From positions 87,078,787 to 87,142,786 of the forward strand of contig OZ010581.1 in the NCBI GenBank assembly GCA_963932145.1: 64,000 nt of DNA, written 5' to 3'. Made by a program: the position numbers and the translations under genes. Numbering within the stretch: the first letter of the stretch is position 1; every line of letters starts with the position of its first letter. Below, piece after piece: positions 47,100-58,835 of this stretch. The DNA is from Acanthosepion lycidas. Taxonomy: Eukaryota > Mollusca > Cephalopoda > Sepiida > Sepiidae. The notes beneath the pieces were generated by a model. It worked only from the letters and a program-made list of their open reading frames with translations. It ran no database searches and was not told the origin of the DNA.

Positions 47100-48780
47100 G
47101 TTATTCAACATCGTTACACAACGAACTTGCACTACATTCGTTCGAGCACGACTTAATACACTGTAAATAGTCATTGGATGTTAACACAGACATGAACTCT
47201 CGCATTTGTAAGAACATACTGGTATCAAATACTATTCTGATATAGGCTCCAGTCTTTTTGCATACGTTGACGAAATAAATTATGAACTGAAACCTATCGT
47301 ATTTAATTTATTCAGGTCTTAACAAGCATTTATACTACGATATCATTCATAATCTGCGGTTTAGAAATGTGCATTTAACTATTTTTGCCAATATCGAAAT
47401 GTCACGTCAAACGTTTGCGGAAGTTCTGCAAAATAAGCACCCCCCTCTAGAAATAGCCAATGTAATTGGATAAAAGCAGCACCTATCCACCTTCATTGCA
47501 TAATGCCTGATTTCACATGATTCCTTGGCCCCTGCAACCTGTGTCGAGATCTAAAACTTTAAAAAAGTCTGCACATTATTTTTTTTCTCGTTATGCTTTT
47601 ATTGACATTTATATGATTGTTAAGACAATCTCCTTTTTCGTAATTATTACTTCGCTTATTATCTACCGTATCATAAGTATGTCAAATTTTCTATCGATTT
47701 ATGATTGAGTTATCGTTCTCATCATTTTCTTTCTTCCTTCTAATGGTGATGATGAGCATGACTATGCTTGGGATAATGAAAGGACATTTTCACATCTGTC
47801 TTTTTAAACTTTTTTCTCTCTAAATACCTGTCGCATCTTTTTCATATCTTTATACAGCTGATTTGTGGTCGCTATCGGTGAGCACTAAGTGTCACCATAC
47901 TTCTCAAAATTTAACACTGCACTTCGTACTCTTGTTCCATAGAATCAACCTTCTTAACCAATTATCTAATTGTATATTTTCTTGCTATTGGTATTTGTAT
48001 TTATATTAAGTGCCAAAATAATTATAGATAAAGTTATCACATTAATGTGTTACTGGTTTTGTCATTTTTGTTTTATTCTTGGTCTTTTGAAACAATTTCA
48101 AAAATAAATTTTCTTAATTTAAGATCTACTCGATCTGTTATTTTTCGATCTAATATGGATTCTGATTAATGTTAATACCGTTTTCTATGTCTCGTCGAAT
48201 TGACGTTATTTACACAATTACCAGTCCTTTGTGTCTATTTTTGGTATTCCTTTTAAGTCATTCCACTGCAATCTTCATTTTTCTCTCACACCTCTTTCAT
48301 TCTTTCTCTACAGAAATAGTGTTTTATTTTTTCTCTATATTATTTTTATGGTGATATTTTTCTTTGTTAGTTTTTTTCTCATATTATACACTTTTTGTTT
48401 CTCTACATTTTATAAATTTCAACCGTCAATAACGTTAACTTTTCGGTCAATAAGAATTGTTTCACCATTTCGCATTTTTTATAAGATGCTCCTTTTCTGT
48501 TACGGTTTTGCACTTCACTGAAACAAACATGATTAACTAGATAGGTTTTATCTGCCTTCTATTTTGTTACGGGTGATATTATTCATGCGTCTATAATCCT
48601 TTTATCACTTCGTGGTACAAAGCAACATTTCAGTGATTTAAGTTTATCAGTTTATCTCTTGTCCAGTCTACGAATACTTATAAATAGAGGATTAGTGATA
48701 CTTCCCATGTGTTCAATCGTTTTATTATATTTCTACTGGTTTTTGTTTCTTATATCGTTTTGAAGCTCCTAAGATATGCA
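47100..48780. other. No recognised gene
   Basis: AT-rich DNA, pyrimidine-rich on the plus strand from 48180 to 48520, where long open frames are rich in Phe and Leu only because of composition. Confidence 0.45.
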
Positions 48781-48810
48781 TTTTTACTTTATTATTATTC
48801 TCATTTTCTC

Positions 48811-48811
<1 letters not shown>

Positions 48812-48882
<71 letters not shown>

Positions 48883-48885
48883 TCC
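48812..48885. repeat. (ATT)n array, 3' tail of LINE copy C
   Basis: About 24 units. In LINE sense this is an (AAT)n tail that follows ACCAGAAATCAAAGG. Confidence 0.95.
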
Positions 48886-49762
48886 TTTGATTTCTGGTGT
48901 TTACACATTTCTTTCCGGGTCCCGCCCAAGGGACCTAATGGCATCATGACACTTCCACTGACAATAAAAAAAAAAAATCATAGATAAAGCCCTTCGTAAA
49001 TTGTGGGCTGTACTTGTCAGAATAATTTTTTGTATCTCTTTCAGGCATGGACTTCCAGGAATCACTTCAATTAGACTACTGGCGTCTTTTCCAACCAATC
49101 GTAGGACTCCAACTACAACAGGGATTGTTGATGTACCCATGTGCCACATTTTTGAGATTTCTATTTCAAGGTCCTTGTATTTTGACAGCTTTTTGAATAT
49201 CTTCAAAAATACATTGTAGTCAGCAGGAACTGCCATATCAGTAAGGAGGCACTTTTTTGTTTGTGGTTTCTAATAACAATGTCTGCGCGGTTGGCTTTGA
49301 TTGTTCTGTCAGTGTATATTGTGTAGTCCCATAGAATTGTAACAGGTCCTATCTCCGTAACCGGGTCTGGGTGGTGTTCATACCAGTCTCCTTCAGTTTC
49401 CTTCCCGGAGAAGTTGCATATTTTCTAGTGCAGATATTGGCCCACTCTGTCATGCCGGGTTTTATACTCAGTGAGTACCAATATCGTGCAACCCGATACA
49501 AGATGATCAATTGTTTCTGGATATTTATCGCAGGGCTAACACAACATTTTAGTATATGTGCTTGATAATTTATATTTAACAAGCATTGGTCCTGTGCAGC
49601 AAGGATAAAACCTTCAGTTTCAGCTTTCAACCCTGCACTACATAGCCACTGATGGGTACGAGTTTTCTCTACGTCAGCTTGTTTGGTACGGGTAGAGTAT
49701 TGGTCATGAAACGGTTTATCCTGCCATTGTTTCTGTATCTGGTCGGTTGCATTTGTGTTTGC
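48886..49762 (-). mobile_element. R4/Dong-like LINE, copy C (C-terminal part and 3' UTR)
   Basis: From 49762 downward on the minus strand: SAGLKAETEGFILAAQDQCL (about 49635-49575), TILWDYTIYTDRTIKANRAD near 49330-49285 with IVIRNHKQKS, AVPADYNVF (49236-49205), KLSKYKDLEIEISKMWHMGT, STIPVVVGVLRLVGKD, VIPGSPCLKEIQKIILTSTA and HNLRRALSM near 49000. The KANRxDIVI...D...KxxKY order is the restriction-like endonuclease of R2-superfamily LINEs. The 3' UTR holds a GGTCCC/GGGACC hairpin (48918-48935) and ends in (AAT)n. The 5' side is truncated at the tail of copy D. Confidence 0.9.

Positions 49763-49763
<1 letters not shown>

Positions 49764-49804
<41 letters not shown>
49764..49804. repeat. (ATT)n array between LINE copies C and D
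   Basis: About 13 units form the (AAT)n tail of copy D and at the same time the 5' border of copy C. Confidence 0.95.
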
Positions 49805-52390
49805 CTTTGATTTCTGGTATATACTCATTTCCTCCGGGTCCCGGCCAGAGACCTAAGGTGAGAAATGCCATCATGATATTTTCACAAAAATCAAACATAT
49901 TTTACATAGATAAAGCCATTCGTAAGGCGTGGACTGTAATTGTGAGAACAATATTTTCTATTTCTTCAAGGCATGGGCTTCCAGGAATCCCTTCAGTGAG
50001 TCTACTGGAATCTTTTCCAATCAATTCGAATTCTGAAACTACATCTGGAATTATTGAGATCCTCCTGTGCCACATTTTTGAGATTTCGATTTCAAACGTC
50101 CTTATATTTTGAAATTTGTTGTCTTCAAAAATACATTATAGTCTGCAGGGACTGCCATGTCAATAAGAAGGCAGTCTCTAAGCACGATATCTGGGAAATT
50201 AGTTTTGACTGTCTGCGTGTTTTGTAAAGTCCCATAAAAATTTATAAATTCTATCACCGTAAACGGATTTGGGTGGTGTTCATATCAATTTCTTGCAGTT
50301 TCCTTTCTGTGAAAGTTGCATATTTTCCAGTGCAGATATTGGCCCACTCATTTATACTGAATAAATATTCAGTGGGTGCCAATACCGCGCAACCTGATAC
50401 AAGATGGTCATTTTTTTTTGGATATTTATCACAGAATCTGCATTTTGGACTAACAAAACTTGCAGTATGTGTGCTTGGTAATTTCTAGTTAGCAAGCATT
50501 GTTCCTGTGCAGCAAAAATAAAGCCTTCGATTATTGACTGTGAAGTTGTTTATCTTGCCATCGTTTCTCTATCAGGTGTGTTACATTTACCTTTGTTTTC
50601 TTTTTGTAAGCATTTTGCAGCTGTCTACTATGCTTTACTTGCATTTCTTCACCTATTGAAATCCCATTTTGAGTTTGTTGGCTTCATTTATTACTTATTA
50701 AAGTTTCTTAATTTTTTCATGTTCTTTGACACAAATCTAGTCTTTTGTAGTTTCCAGGTATCTTTGAAGGCCAATCGTTGAAGCAATTGTACGGCAGTTG
50801 TAGTTGAACTAATCCTCTGCCTCCTTCTGGAAATATACATGATCAATATCAGCCTTCGGATGATGCATGCGGTAGCAAGTGAGAAGCTTTCTCGTTTTGG
50901 CGTCCATTCGCTTAATATCCTGTTAAGGATGTTGAACATTCATTGCACCACAGGGACAGCCAAGGTGTTTATTGCTGGTATTCTGTTTTTGAAAGAAGCT
51001 CGGTATTCGGTATCAGGCGCACACGCCTGTAGTAATTCTCTCTTACCTTCTCACTCATTTTGGTATGCTGTATTCCATTTCAGTAATTCCTAAGTGACTA
51101 CTGGCTTTTTCTTGTTACAATTCCCTAATATATCTATTGAGTGTTTTTTTATAATTCTCACTTTCTTTAATGTTACTTTTGCATATTTATCTAACCTGAA
51201 ATCCATAGCTATGTCGTCACTAAAACATTTTACGGTATTGAGGAAACACTTCAACTCATTGTCATCTTTGGCAGAGGTCATCTCTGTAGAGTAGGTGACT
51301 GAATAAATTCTTGTTTTGTTTTTATGTATAGCTATTTTTGTTCAGTTCCTGTGTAAAGGGGATTAAAAAGTGAAGGAGTGACAGAGAGTCTCCTTGAAAG
51401 ATTTAGACAGTTGGAGGTGGCAATGTCTTTTGTGTGATTTAGGTATAATGTGGTTTTCCCCATTCTCATACTGTACTGAAGGAAATTTACCACTGCACTA
51501 TCACAGGCATTATGATAACCTATTGATGCTGTGCTCAGATTTCTACCTTTTTCTTGTAATTTTCCAGGATCATTTTGTTTATAAGTAGTTGATCTTTGAA
51601 ACCAAATGAACTTCTTCGGCATCCCTTCTGTTTCAGTAGAAGAACGTTGTTTGCTTCGAGAAATTTATACGTGGTGTACAGATATATTATTGGCCTACAT
51701 TTTTCCGGATCATCTGCTTAACTCTTCTTGGCATGAGATCTGTTATACCTTCAGTGATACATTCTGGGACTTCATTGAGATTATTAATAAGCATTAATAG
51801 AGTTTGTGCAAGGGTTTTATGGATTGATGACAGATGATAGAACAAGAAATTGGGGATTTCCCTTTTTGGTATTTCGTTAGAGCTTGCCTAACATTATTCG
51901 TGGTTATATTTTCCCATTCTTGTAGAGCTGTATCCAACATTCATTCTTATTTTTTAATCCATTCTGGATTGGGGATATATTATTTGGGCTGCTCCAAATA
52001 TTCTCCCAAAATTTCTACACTTTTTCAGTATATGGTTGCTTTTTGACATGTACAACTGTTTTTCAATTTCCATGTACAATTTCTTGAAGTCCGTTTGAAA
52101 TATCTTATTTTGGCGATAGGATCTAAAACGTTTTTCGTATCGTTTTGTTCTCTGTGTCTTTAACTGTAGTTTCTGTTTCAGCATTTCCTTGATTGATGGA
52201 ATTTCATTTAGTGATTTAATTTTATATTTCCGCTTGAACTTCCTGCATTTACGTGTTGGGACATAATGATCTCATCTAATATCAAAATGTCACATCTGAT
52301 TTCCTTTATGTCTCGCGTCAATTTTGTCTTTGAAGATGGCTCTTTATGTCTGTTGTTTGATCTTCTGCAATGTACCATTGTATATTTGCA
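49805..52390 (-). mobile_element. R4/Dong-like LINE, copy D (nearly full span)
   Basis: From about 52390 on the minus strand: KTKLTRDIKEIRCDILI, QRTKRYEKRF and FRSYRQNK near 52160, an EILGEYLEQPK/NPEWIKK-like stretch near 52010, YKQNDPGKLQEKGRNLSTA near 51575-51520, YSMRMGKTTLYLNHTKDIAT near 51470-51410, a DDNELKCFLNTVKCFSDDIA and MDFRLDKYAKVT block (51265-51165), a LATACIIRRLIL region (matching CYRMHHPKADVDRLYLP) near 50875-50830, CSFC-type remains near 50450 and the endonuclease end near 50110-49960. The 3' UTR hairpin is at 49837-49853 and the (AAT)n tail follows. Many shifts and stops; the catalytic RT box is not intact. Confidence 0.85.
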
Positions 52391-52429
52391 CAGTGTGCTT
52401 ATTGAACTTTGTCATATGAATTTTTGGAG

Positions 52430-52610
52430 CTGTGTACTATACTCGAGTATATACGAGTACACATTTTACATAGATACAGCTCTTCAAAGGGTGTCATATG
52501 TACTTGCGAGAAAAAAAATTGTATTTCTTCAAAGCATGTGCTACCAGGGATCCCTTCAATGAGTCTATCATAATATTTTCCAGATGTCACAATTCTCTTT
52601 TAACTACTTT
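52430..52610 (-). mobile_element. R4/Dong-like LINE, copy E (C-terminal scrap)
   Basis: Minus-strand reading gives LIEGIPGSTCFEEIQFFFSQ and HMTPFEELYLCKM, which match the IPGSPxLxEIQKIxLTxTAHxLRxALS end of copies C and D. It is only about 180 bases, lies just upstream of copy D, and shows no (AAT)n tail. Confidence 0.75.
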
Positions 52611-52619
52611 TCAAGACGC

Positions 52620-53830
52620 TAGCATATTTATAACATGTGCTATCAAAATCAATCAAGACAAGTCTAATTTGAAAATTAAAATTAATATATTAATATGTTG
52701 CAAAGTTAGGAATTACTTTCCATCAATATGTTTTTATTTCGATCATTTTCCCCATTCAAGTTGAATGCATTAAAAATATCGTTTTATCATTGTCTTTCGA
52801 AGAACGTGAAAATAAAAGACTTATAGTAGCCTAGACACACAGAAAAATATTTAAATATCGAGAGAACTCGGAATAACATTTCTTTATTTGCAGAAAGGAA
52901 GTAGAATTAGTAACATTCAGATGAATAAAAAAATATTAATTTCTTTCAGCTTGAAGAAGAATATCAAATTCATTCTCCTTTTTATATTCAATTTTATTTC
53001 GTTCTTCATTAAACATTATTGAAGTACTTGAAAAGATTTGGTATTGAAAAAAGAAACTATAGAATACTCATGAAAATTATAGAGACCTAATAACATAGAA
53101 TAACATATTTATTATTTATTATAAAATAATAGAGCATCATTACTGACATCTAATCAGTTTTTCCTGATACTTGGACGTACCATTCTTCACGTGATTATCC
53201 CTTAACATTTTACCGTCGAAAAGAAACTAAAATTGCAGACAAACTTCGTAGAAAGACACGCGATATAAAAAAATATTCTAAGTGCAACAAAAGAGGGAGA
53301 CAAAAAGAATTTCTTGTTGAAAGTTTGCCAATATTTTTTCTGAATGGATTCGGCTTTATTTTGTGTACAACAAACCTAGCGTAAGAAGAAACTTCACTAA
53401 ACACAAATGACCCTCAAATCTTAAAGTGCGTACTGAATGAGTGTTTGTAACTTGGGAAAAGAATGAACAATAGCAGCAGAGTTTATATTTCACAGACTGA
53501 AATGCCAGTTTATCAGTTCATTAAGATAAAATTAATAAAGTAAGTATTATCAAATGCAAGGATAAATATCCTTCAGTTTCCTGAGGCAATGTAGTAAGGA
53601 GCATTCTCGAGCGTACATCATCTGTATACCCATGTGTACAAAATTACATGCTATTGGTTTTATGTACAAGATGCGTTCCAGAATTTTCATAGATCACCTT
53701 CAATCTGGAATAACAACTGGCAAGTTATTTTATTAGATGTATAGTAATGATATAGTAAAATTACAATAATTTAGGACACTCATAAATGCATCTACTAAAG
53801 GAATTTATAAAACTTATGGAATGCCCCTTG
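52620..53830. other. No recognised gene
   Basis: AT-rich DNA without a supported feature. Confidence 0.45.

Positions 53831-53836
<6 letters not shown>

Positions 53837-53862
<26 letters not shown>
53837..53862. repeat. (AT)n array bordering a Penelope element
   Basis: A clean TA run ends where the 3' terminal unit of the Penelope element begins. Confidence 0.95.
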
Positions 53863-53864
<2 letters not shown>

Positions 53865-53889
53865 AGATTTTTCCTACTGCCACACCAAG

Positions 53890-54016
53890 ATAGCTTTAAA
53901 GAAAAGGATCATATTTTTTTTTTATTAAAATAAATACAAAGGTTTAAGACAAAAAGGATTTTAGGCACCTTTCGGTCTACACTTCCTCAGAAATAGAATC
54001 GTCAGCAATCTAAAAC
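53890..54016 (-). repeat. Penelope terminal unit, inverted partner of 56145-56270
   Basis: In reverse complement it reads GTTTTAGATTGCTGACGATT, CTGAGGAAGTGTAGACCGAAAG and CCTAAAATCC, then an AT-rich part and GATCCTTTTCTTTAAAG. The same blocks appear in forward orientation at 56145-56270. A separate block, CTGCCACACCA, lies beside it at 53875 and at 56095 in one orientation, so the two ends are compound. Confidence 0.82.
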
Positions 54017-56144
54017 AGAGATGCTGACAAGAAAAATTATTATCAATAACTGTATTAAAATAAATTACCCAATAGTCATATGACGAGGAGAAAAAACGAT
54101 TATGACTAAATATGTTTCCAGTCAGACAGTGGTTTCCTCGAATAGGGCCAACCTAAATTTCATCTCCCGTTGTGTACACAGGGCAGTACTTAGAATATGA
54201 CAATAGACTCCAAGATGTCTAAGTGTAGTCTCGTCCTAGCCCTGCGTATGACAGAAAAAAAAAGACAGGAGAATAATTCTTCCTGTAAGCAACAGAATTT
54301 AATAGGTGCTCTCCAATCGCAAACTCATGAGTTTGCGAACATCCGGATGTAATAGGTTCATGTCTTCGCACCTTTGCCCGGATCATGCTGGGCGATCCTT
54401 ACAGAGGTAACTGAATGGTCTTGCCCACATAGTCGATCTCACTCCGACATTTATATTGGCATTTAACAGAACTTTGTTGACAGGTAGACGAGACATCCTT
54501 ACGGTGAAGGGGGGGATTTTTTGTAGTAAAAATACTTCGAACAGTAACAGCATTAAAACACTGTTTAATTGAATTAACGATTCTGTCTGCATATGTTTGA
54601 CTCCCAGTATCAATCCACGAGAATCTCAAATAGACAGGACACTTAGAGGGACCCTATCTCTGAGACTCATTGAACTTATTGATCTTTTGTTCAATGGTAA
54701 CTGTCAAAACGCGTTCAGAGTCACCGTTCATTAATAAAAGTTGTTTGAGTTTCTTCAGCTCGGCATCAAGTCTACATTCAGAGCACAACATCAATACACG
54801 ATGAGCAAGGGTCCTAATAAGATTAGGATCTGGGTGCAAACGAATTGCAGGGTAAGTAAAGCCCAGAAAAAGTAGGTTTACGATAAATAGCTGTTTCTCA
54901 TGAAAGCCAACAAAAATGTTGACCAACAAAGGACCCAAAGGTCTACCCATTGCTACTCCATTTCTCTGCTAATATATGCAGTTTTCAAAGCTGAAGGAGA
55001 CAGACTTCATAGCCATCTCCCTCAACTCAACAAAAACACTCTCAGGGAAAGATGGAGACGTTACAGAGCCACGATACAAAAAGTCCGCGCAGATCTCAAA
55101 AAACTGAAAAAAGTGGGGCACACGATATTCAGAATAGAAAATTAACACAGGTTCTATAACTTCATTAAGCCACTTAGCGAGATTATGTTGGGCTGAACCC
55201 ACCATGGACAAAATGGGCCTTAGTGGAACGTCATTTTTATGAATTTTCGGCAACCCATACATCCGAGGATCTTGGGAGCCTACAGGATGGATATCATTAT
55301 AAAATTATTTCAATAAAATTTACTTTTATGAAGTTCCAGCAATCTCTTCTGTAAACGAACTTCAGTTGTTGCAGTATCGTCACAAATGATATCTCCAATT
55401 TTCCGAAACTATCATTTAAGATTAATAGTCGGATTAATAGTTGATATAGTCGGAATAATTTAATATTACGACTTTCGAACCTTTGTCAGGCATTGTAATA
55501 TAAATGCTAGTCTTTCTTTTCAATTATTTGGCCATTTGAAAATGGTTCCTCTGCCAAGAGAAACCACAAGAATCTTAGAGGAATTGACAAAGCTGTACGC
55601 TAAGTCTTTCAGACGTGCTTTAAAACGAAGCAAATACTCCTCAGAATTTGGCAGATACTTAGATAACTGAACAAAGAGCATTTCAAAATTACTGAAAACC
55701 TCTATTTTATTAATATCCCTAGGGGTAGGGGATACAAAACTCCAAACCCCGGGACAGGACCAACTTATCAGACACGGACAAACAATAGTGGGACAAATTA
55801 ATAATATGTCTGTCCATGGCGACATACGAACCAAACTTTCTTTTAATCAAGGAATTTGAATAAGCTAAATCGTTAGCTTTGGTTCTATTATCAAAATAGC
55901 GATCGTAAATATTACGAAACTTCACCCTCAAGATGCGCCGAACAATGTTCCTGGGAATGACATGATTTTGGGAACACGAATTCAATAACTCAATTTTATG
56001 TGAAAGGGACCGTACTTTCCGTCTGAACCGAATGGTGTTATTGAGAAGTGTAATAAATTGATCCCGAAAATATTGAAGGAGATTTTTATTACTGCCACAC
56101 CAACACAAGGTGACTTTAAACCATACAAGATGATCATATCCATG

Positions 56145-56270
56145 TTTTAGATTGCCGACGATTCTATTTTTGAGGGAGTGTCGGCCGAAAGGCGACTAAA
56201 ATCCTTTTTGTTTTAAACGAGATATTTTTGTATCTATTTTAAAAATAAAATCATGGTCCTTTTCTTTCAA
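56145..56270 (+). repeat. Penelope terminal unit, forward partner of 53890-54016
   Basis: It reads GTTTTAGATTGCCGACGATT, GAGGGAGTGTCGGCCGAAAG, CTAAAATCC and GGTCCTTTTCTTTCAAG, and is followed at once by an (AT)n array. Confidence 0.82.
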
Positions 56271-56272
56271 GT

Positions 56273-56275
<3 letters not shown>

Positions 56276-56330
<55 letters not shown>

Positions 56331-56333
56331 TAG
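56276..56333. repeat. (AT)n array bordering a Penelope element
   Basis: About 50 bases of TA with one GTA interruption. Confidence 0.95.
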
Positions 56334-56522
56334 AGCAAGGTCTAAAATGTCAGCCAATCTAACAGCCATCTTATCCCACCATCCCCACACTTGCTCCATA
56401 TGTGGCCTCCTTTGTAAATCACTAGCGGGTCTTAAGTGCCACTTAAGTTTATCGAACAAAATTTCATAACTGAATCAATCAAGCTGCTAGATCCTCATAC
56501 GTCGAAACCGACAGGAGAGTCC

Positions 56523-56632
<110 letters not shown>

Positions 56633-57728
56633 ATCACCAAACGCTTTTCATGCAGGAAACGAAAATCAGCATATTTTTTATCAATGAATATTTTAATACG
56701 GCATTACTTCTTATTTCTAAAAAAAGCATTTACAGAGTATGCCTATTTGAGTGGGCATCACCGTTTTCATTTTAAAAATGAAATTAATATCTGTCGAGAG
56801 ATCGAAAAATCTTATCAATGAAAATTTTCACATCTCCATACGTAGATATTTTACTCGCACACTGCTTATCCGACTGATAAATCATCAGTGTTTTAATAGG
56901 TTATTTAAAGGAAGAAAACTGTTACCGAAATTTCATTAACATTAATATATATGTTCGCGTACAATTTTTGCAAGTATTGCACAAACGTTTTGGATAAAGC
57001 TTTTTCGTATCGTAATTGGATCAAAATATTTAAACCTTAAGGATAACAAACTATTTCTTCATTCAATGATTAAACTTGCGTGTCTCATCAGGATGTAACT
57101 CATAGAACAATATACAAACTAATTCCGACACTGGATAACATGCATGTATCAGTTGTAAAATGCATTAAAAAAGCAGTTCCGAAACTTTGATCGTTATCTT
57201 AGGATATCAATAATATGTAACCTATTTAAGACGTCCAAGAAAAGCATCCTAGTCTTAATTTTATGTTCGTAAAGAAAATGCCAAATCAATTTATTTTCAA
57301 ACAGATTTCAGTTTTTCATTTCAATGTTTAACAGCATTCTCATCATTATCAGTAACATTCATATTATCAGTGTCATGAAGAAAATAATCTATGTCTTCTT
57401 CGTAGTGATAATTTTGGGGAGCTCTAACGTTCTAATTATAAGCCATCACTTGTATACGACGTACATTTATTTAAATTAAAATCTATCTTTTTTAAAAATA
57501 TCAGGATGAAGATAAAACAATCTCTTTGGTGGCAGTAAGAAAAGTAACGTTCCTGGTAAGGACTAGAGGTGTGTCTTCAACAAAAACATTCTGAACTTTT
57601 GAATAATTTCCAATAGATATGATCTGGATATGCGACAAGCAATACACAAACTGTAAAAATGTAAAAAGAAATTTAACTGACCTTGTCATTTGATTTTCAT
57701 AAAACTCCGTTGAATTAATTCGTGCTTC

Positions 57729-57729
<1 letters not shown>

Positions 57730-57800
<71 letters not shown>
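57730..57800. repeat. (TA)n microsatellite
   Basis: About 35 uninterrupted TA units. Confidence 0.95.
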
Positions 57801-57802
<2 letters not shown>

Positions 57803-58618
57803 GACGATGAGACTTATGTCTATTAGAGGAAAGATTCATCCTAAAAAATATTCAAAACTTAGGTCTACTTAAACGGACCGAACTAATGATCGCATATAGG
57901 CATAAAAGGCCGTATCTCTTAAAATACTGGAAGCTTGACTGATTCTAATTCCTTTTCCTTATATTTTTTACAGGATCTAGGTGCCATACCAGCTTTCTTC
58001 TCTCTAACCTCTTTGCGTTATCATGAAAAACCTATAACAACGTATCTAGCATTATTTTATTAATTTTCTTATATATTTATTTATATTTATCTTTTTCCTC
58101 ATATTTATAATGTTTATTTTTTTACTATTTAGTTTCCTATTATATATTTATTTATTACACCCATTTATTTAATTCCCTTATATTTTATATTTCTTTTTTC
58201 TTATTTTCACATATTTCTTATTTTTTCCTCATATATTATTATTACTTTCCTCATATCTATCTGTTTTTTATATTTCATTTACTTACTTATTTTTTTTACC
58301 TTACTAAGACTTAAGCATCTTACTAACTTACCTCCCTTTAAGCATTAACGTTTATCTTGGCTACGTGAAACAGCGTCTTTAATTTAAAATTCTAAAATTT
58401 GTAATCCTTATTTTTTTCTTTTTTACAATGTTTCTACATTTTTCTATATTTAAAAAAAATGTAACTCATCTGCTCCGCATTTACTACACTTTTTACCCAA
58501 TTTTATTTTTTGGGCTACGTAGCAGCGTTTCTCTCATTTGTTTACTTTTAGCAACATAGACCTTGTGCTCAACGGGCTGTAATTCAGCGAAATTTAAGTC
58601 GCACACGTATATGTACTA

Positions 58619-58621
<3 letters not shown>

Positions 58622-58703
<82 letters not shown>

Positions 58704-58779
58704 ATAATATAATAATATATATATATATATATATATAATATATAATAATATAATAATATACATATATATATATATAATA

Positions 58780-58830
<51 letters not shown>
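58622..58830. repeat. (TA)n/(ATAAT)n compound array
   Basis: Long TA runs are broken by ATAATAATA blocks; the whole is about 210 bases and strongly self-complementary. Confidence 0.95.

Positions 58831-58835
<5 letters not shown>

Larger units (their letters stand above)
53863..56275 (-). mobile_element. Penelope-like element with inverted terminal units, broken
   Basis: On the minus strand the parts are: the 5' region with CWCGSNKNLL, the N-terminal domain FRRKVRSLSHKIELLNS and RRILRVKFRNIYDRYFDNRT (56020-55880), the RT motif MYGLPKIHKNDVPLRPILSM (55262-55200), MGRPLGPLLVNIFVGFHEKQ (54950-54890), the connector HRVLMLCSECRLDAELKKLK near 54800-54750, SQTYADRIVNSIKQCFNAVT near 54600-54545, and the GIY-YIG-type QYKCRSEIDYVGKT near 54455-54415. 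The end reaches about 54150. Terminal pieces at 53890-54016 and 56145-56270 match each other in opposite orientation. Family and order are clear. It is a fossil with several breaks and a shortened RT. Confidence 0.87.

Noticed and set aside
48169-48521. Phe/Leu-rich membrane-like proteins
   Set aside because: The hydrophobic reading comes from pyrimidine-rich low-complexity DNA; there is no conserved motif or gene structure.
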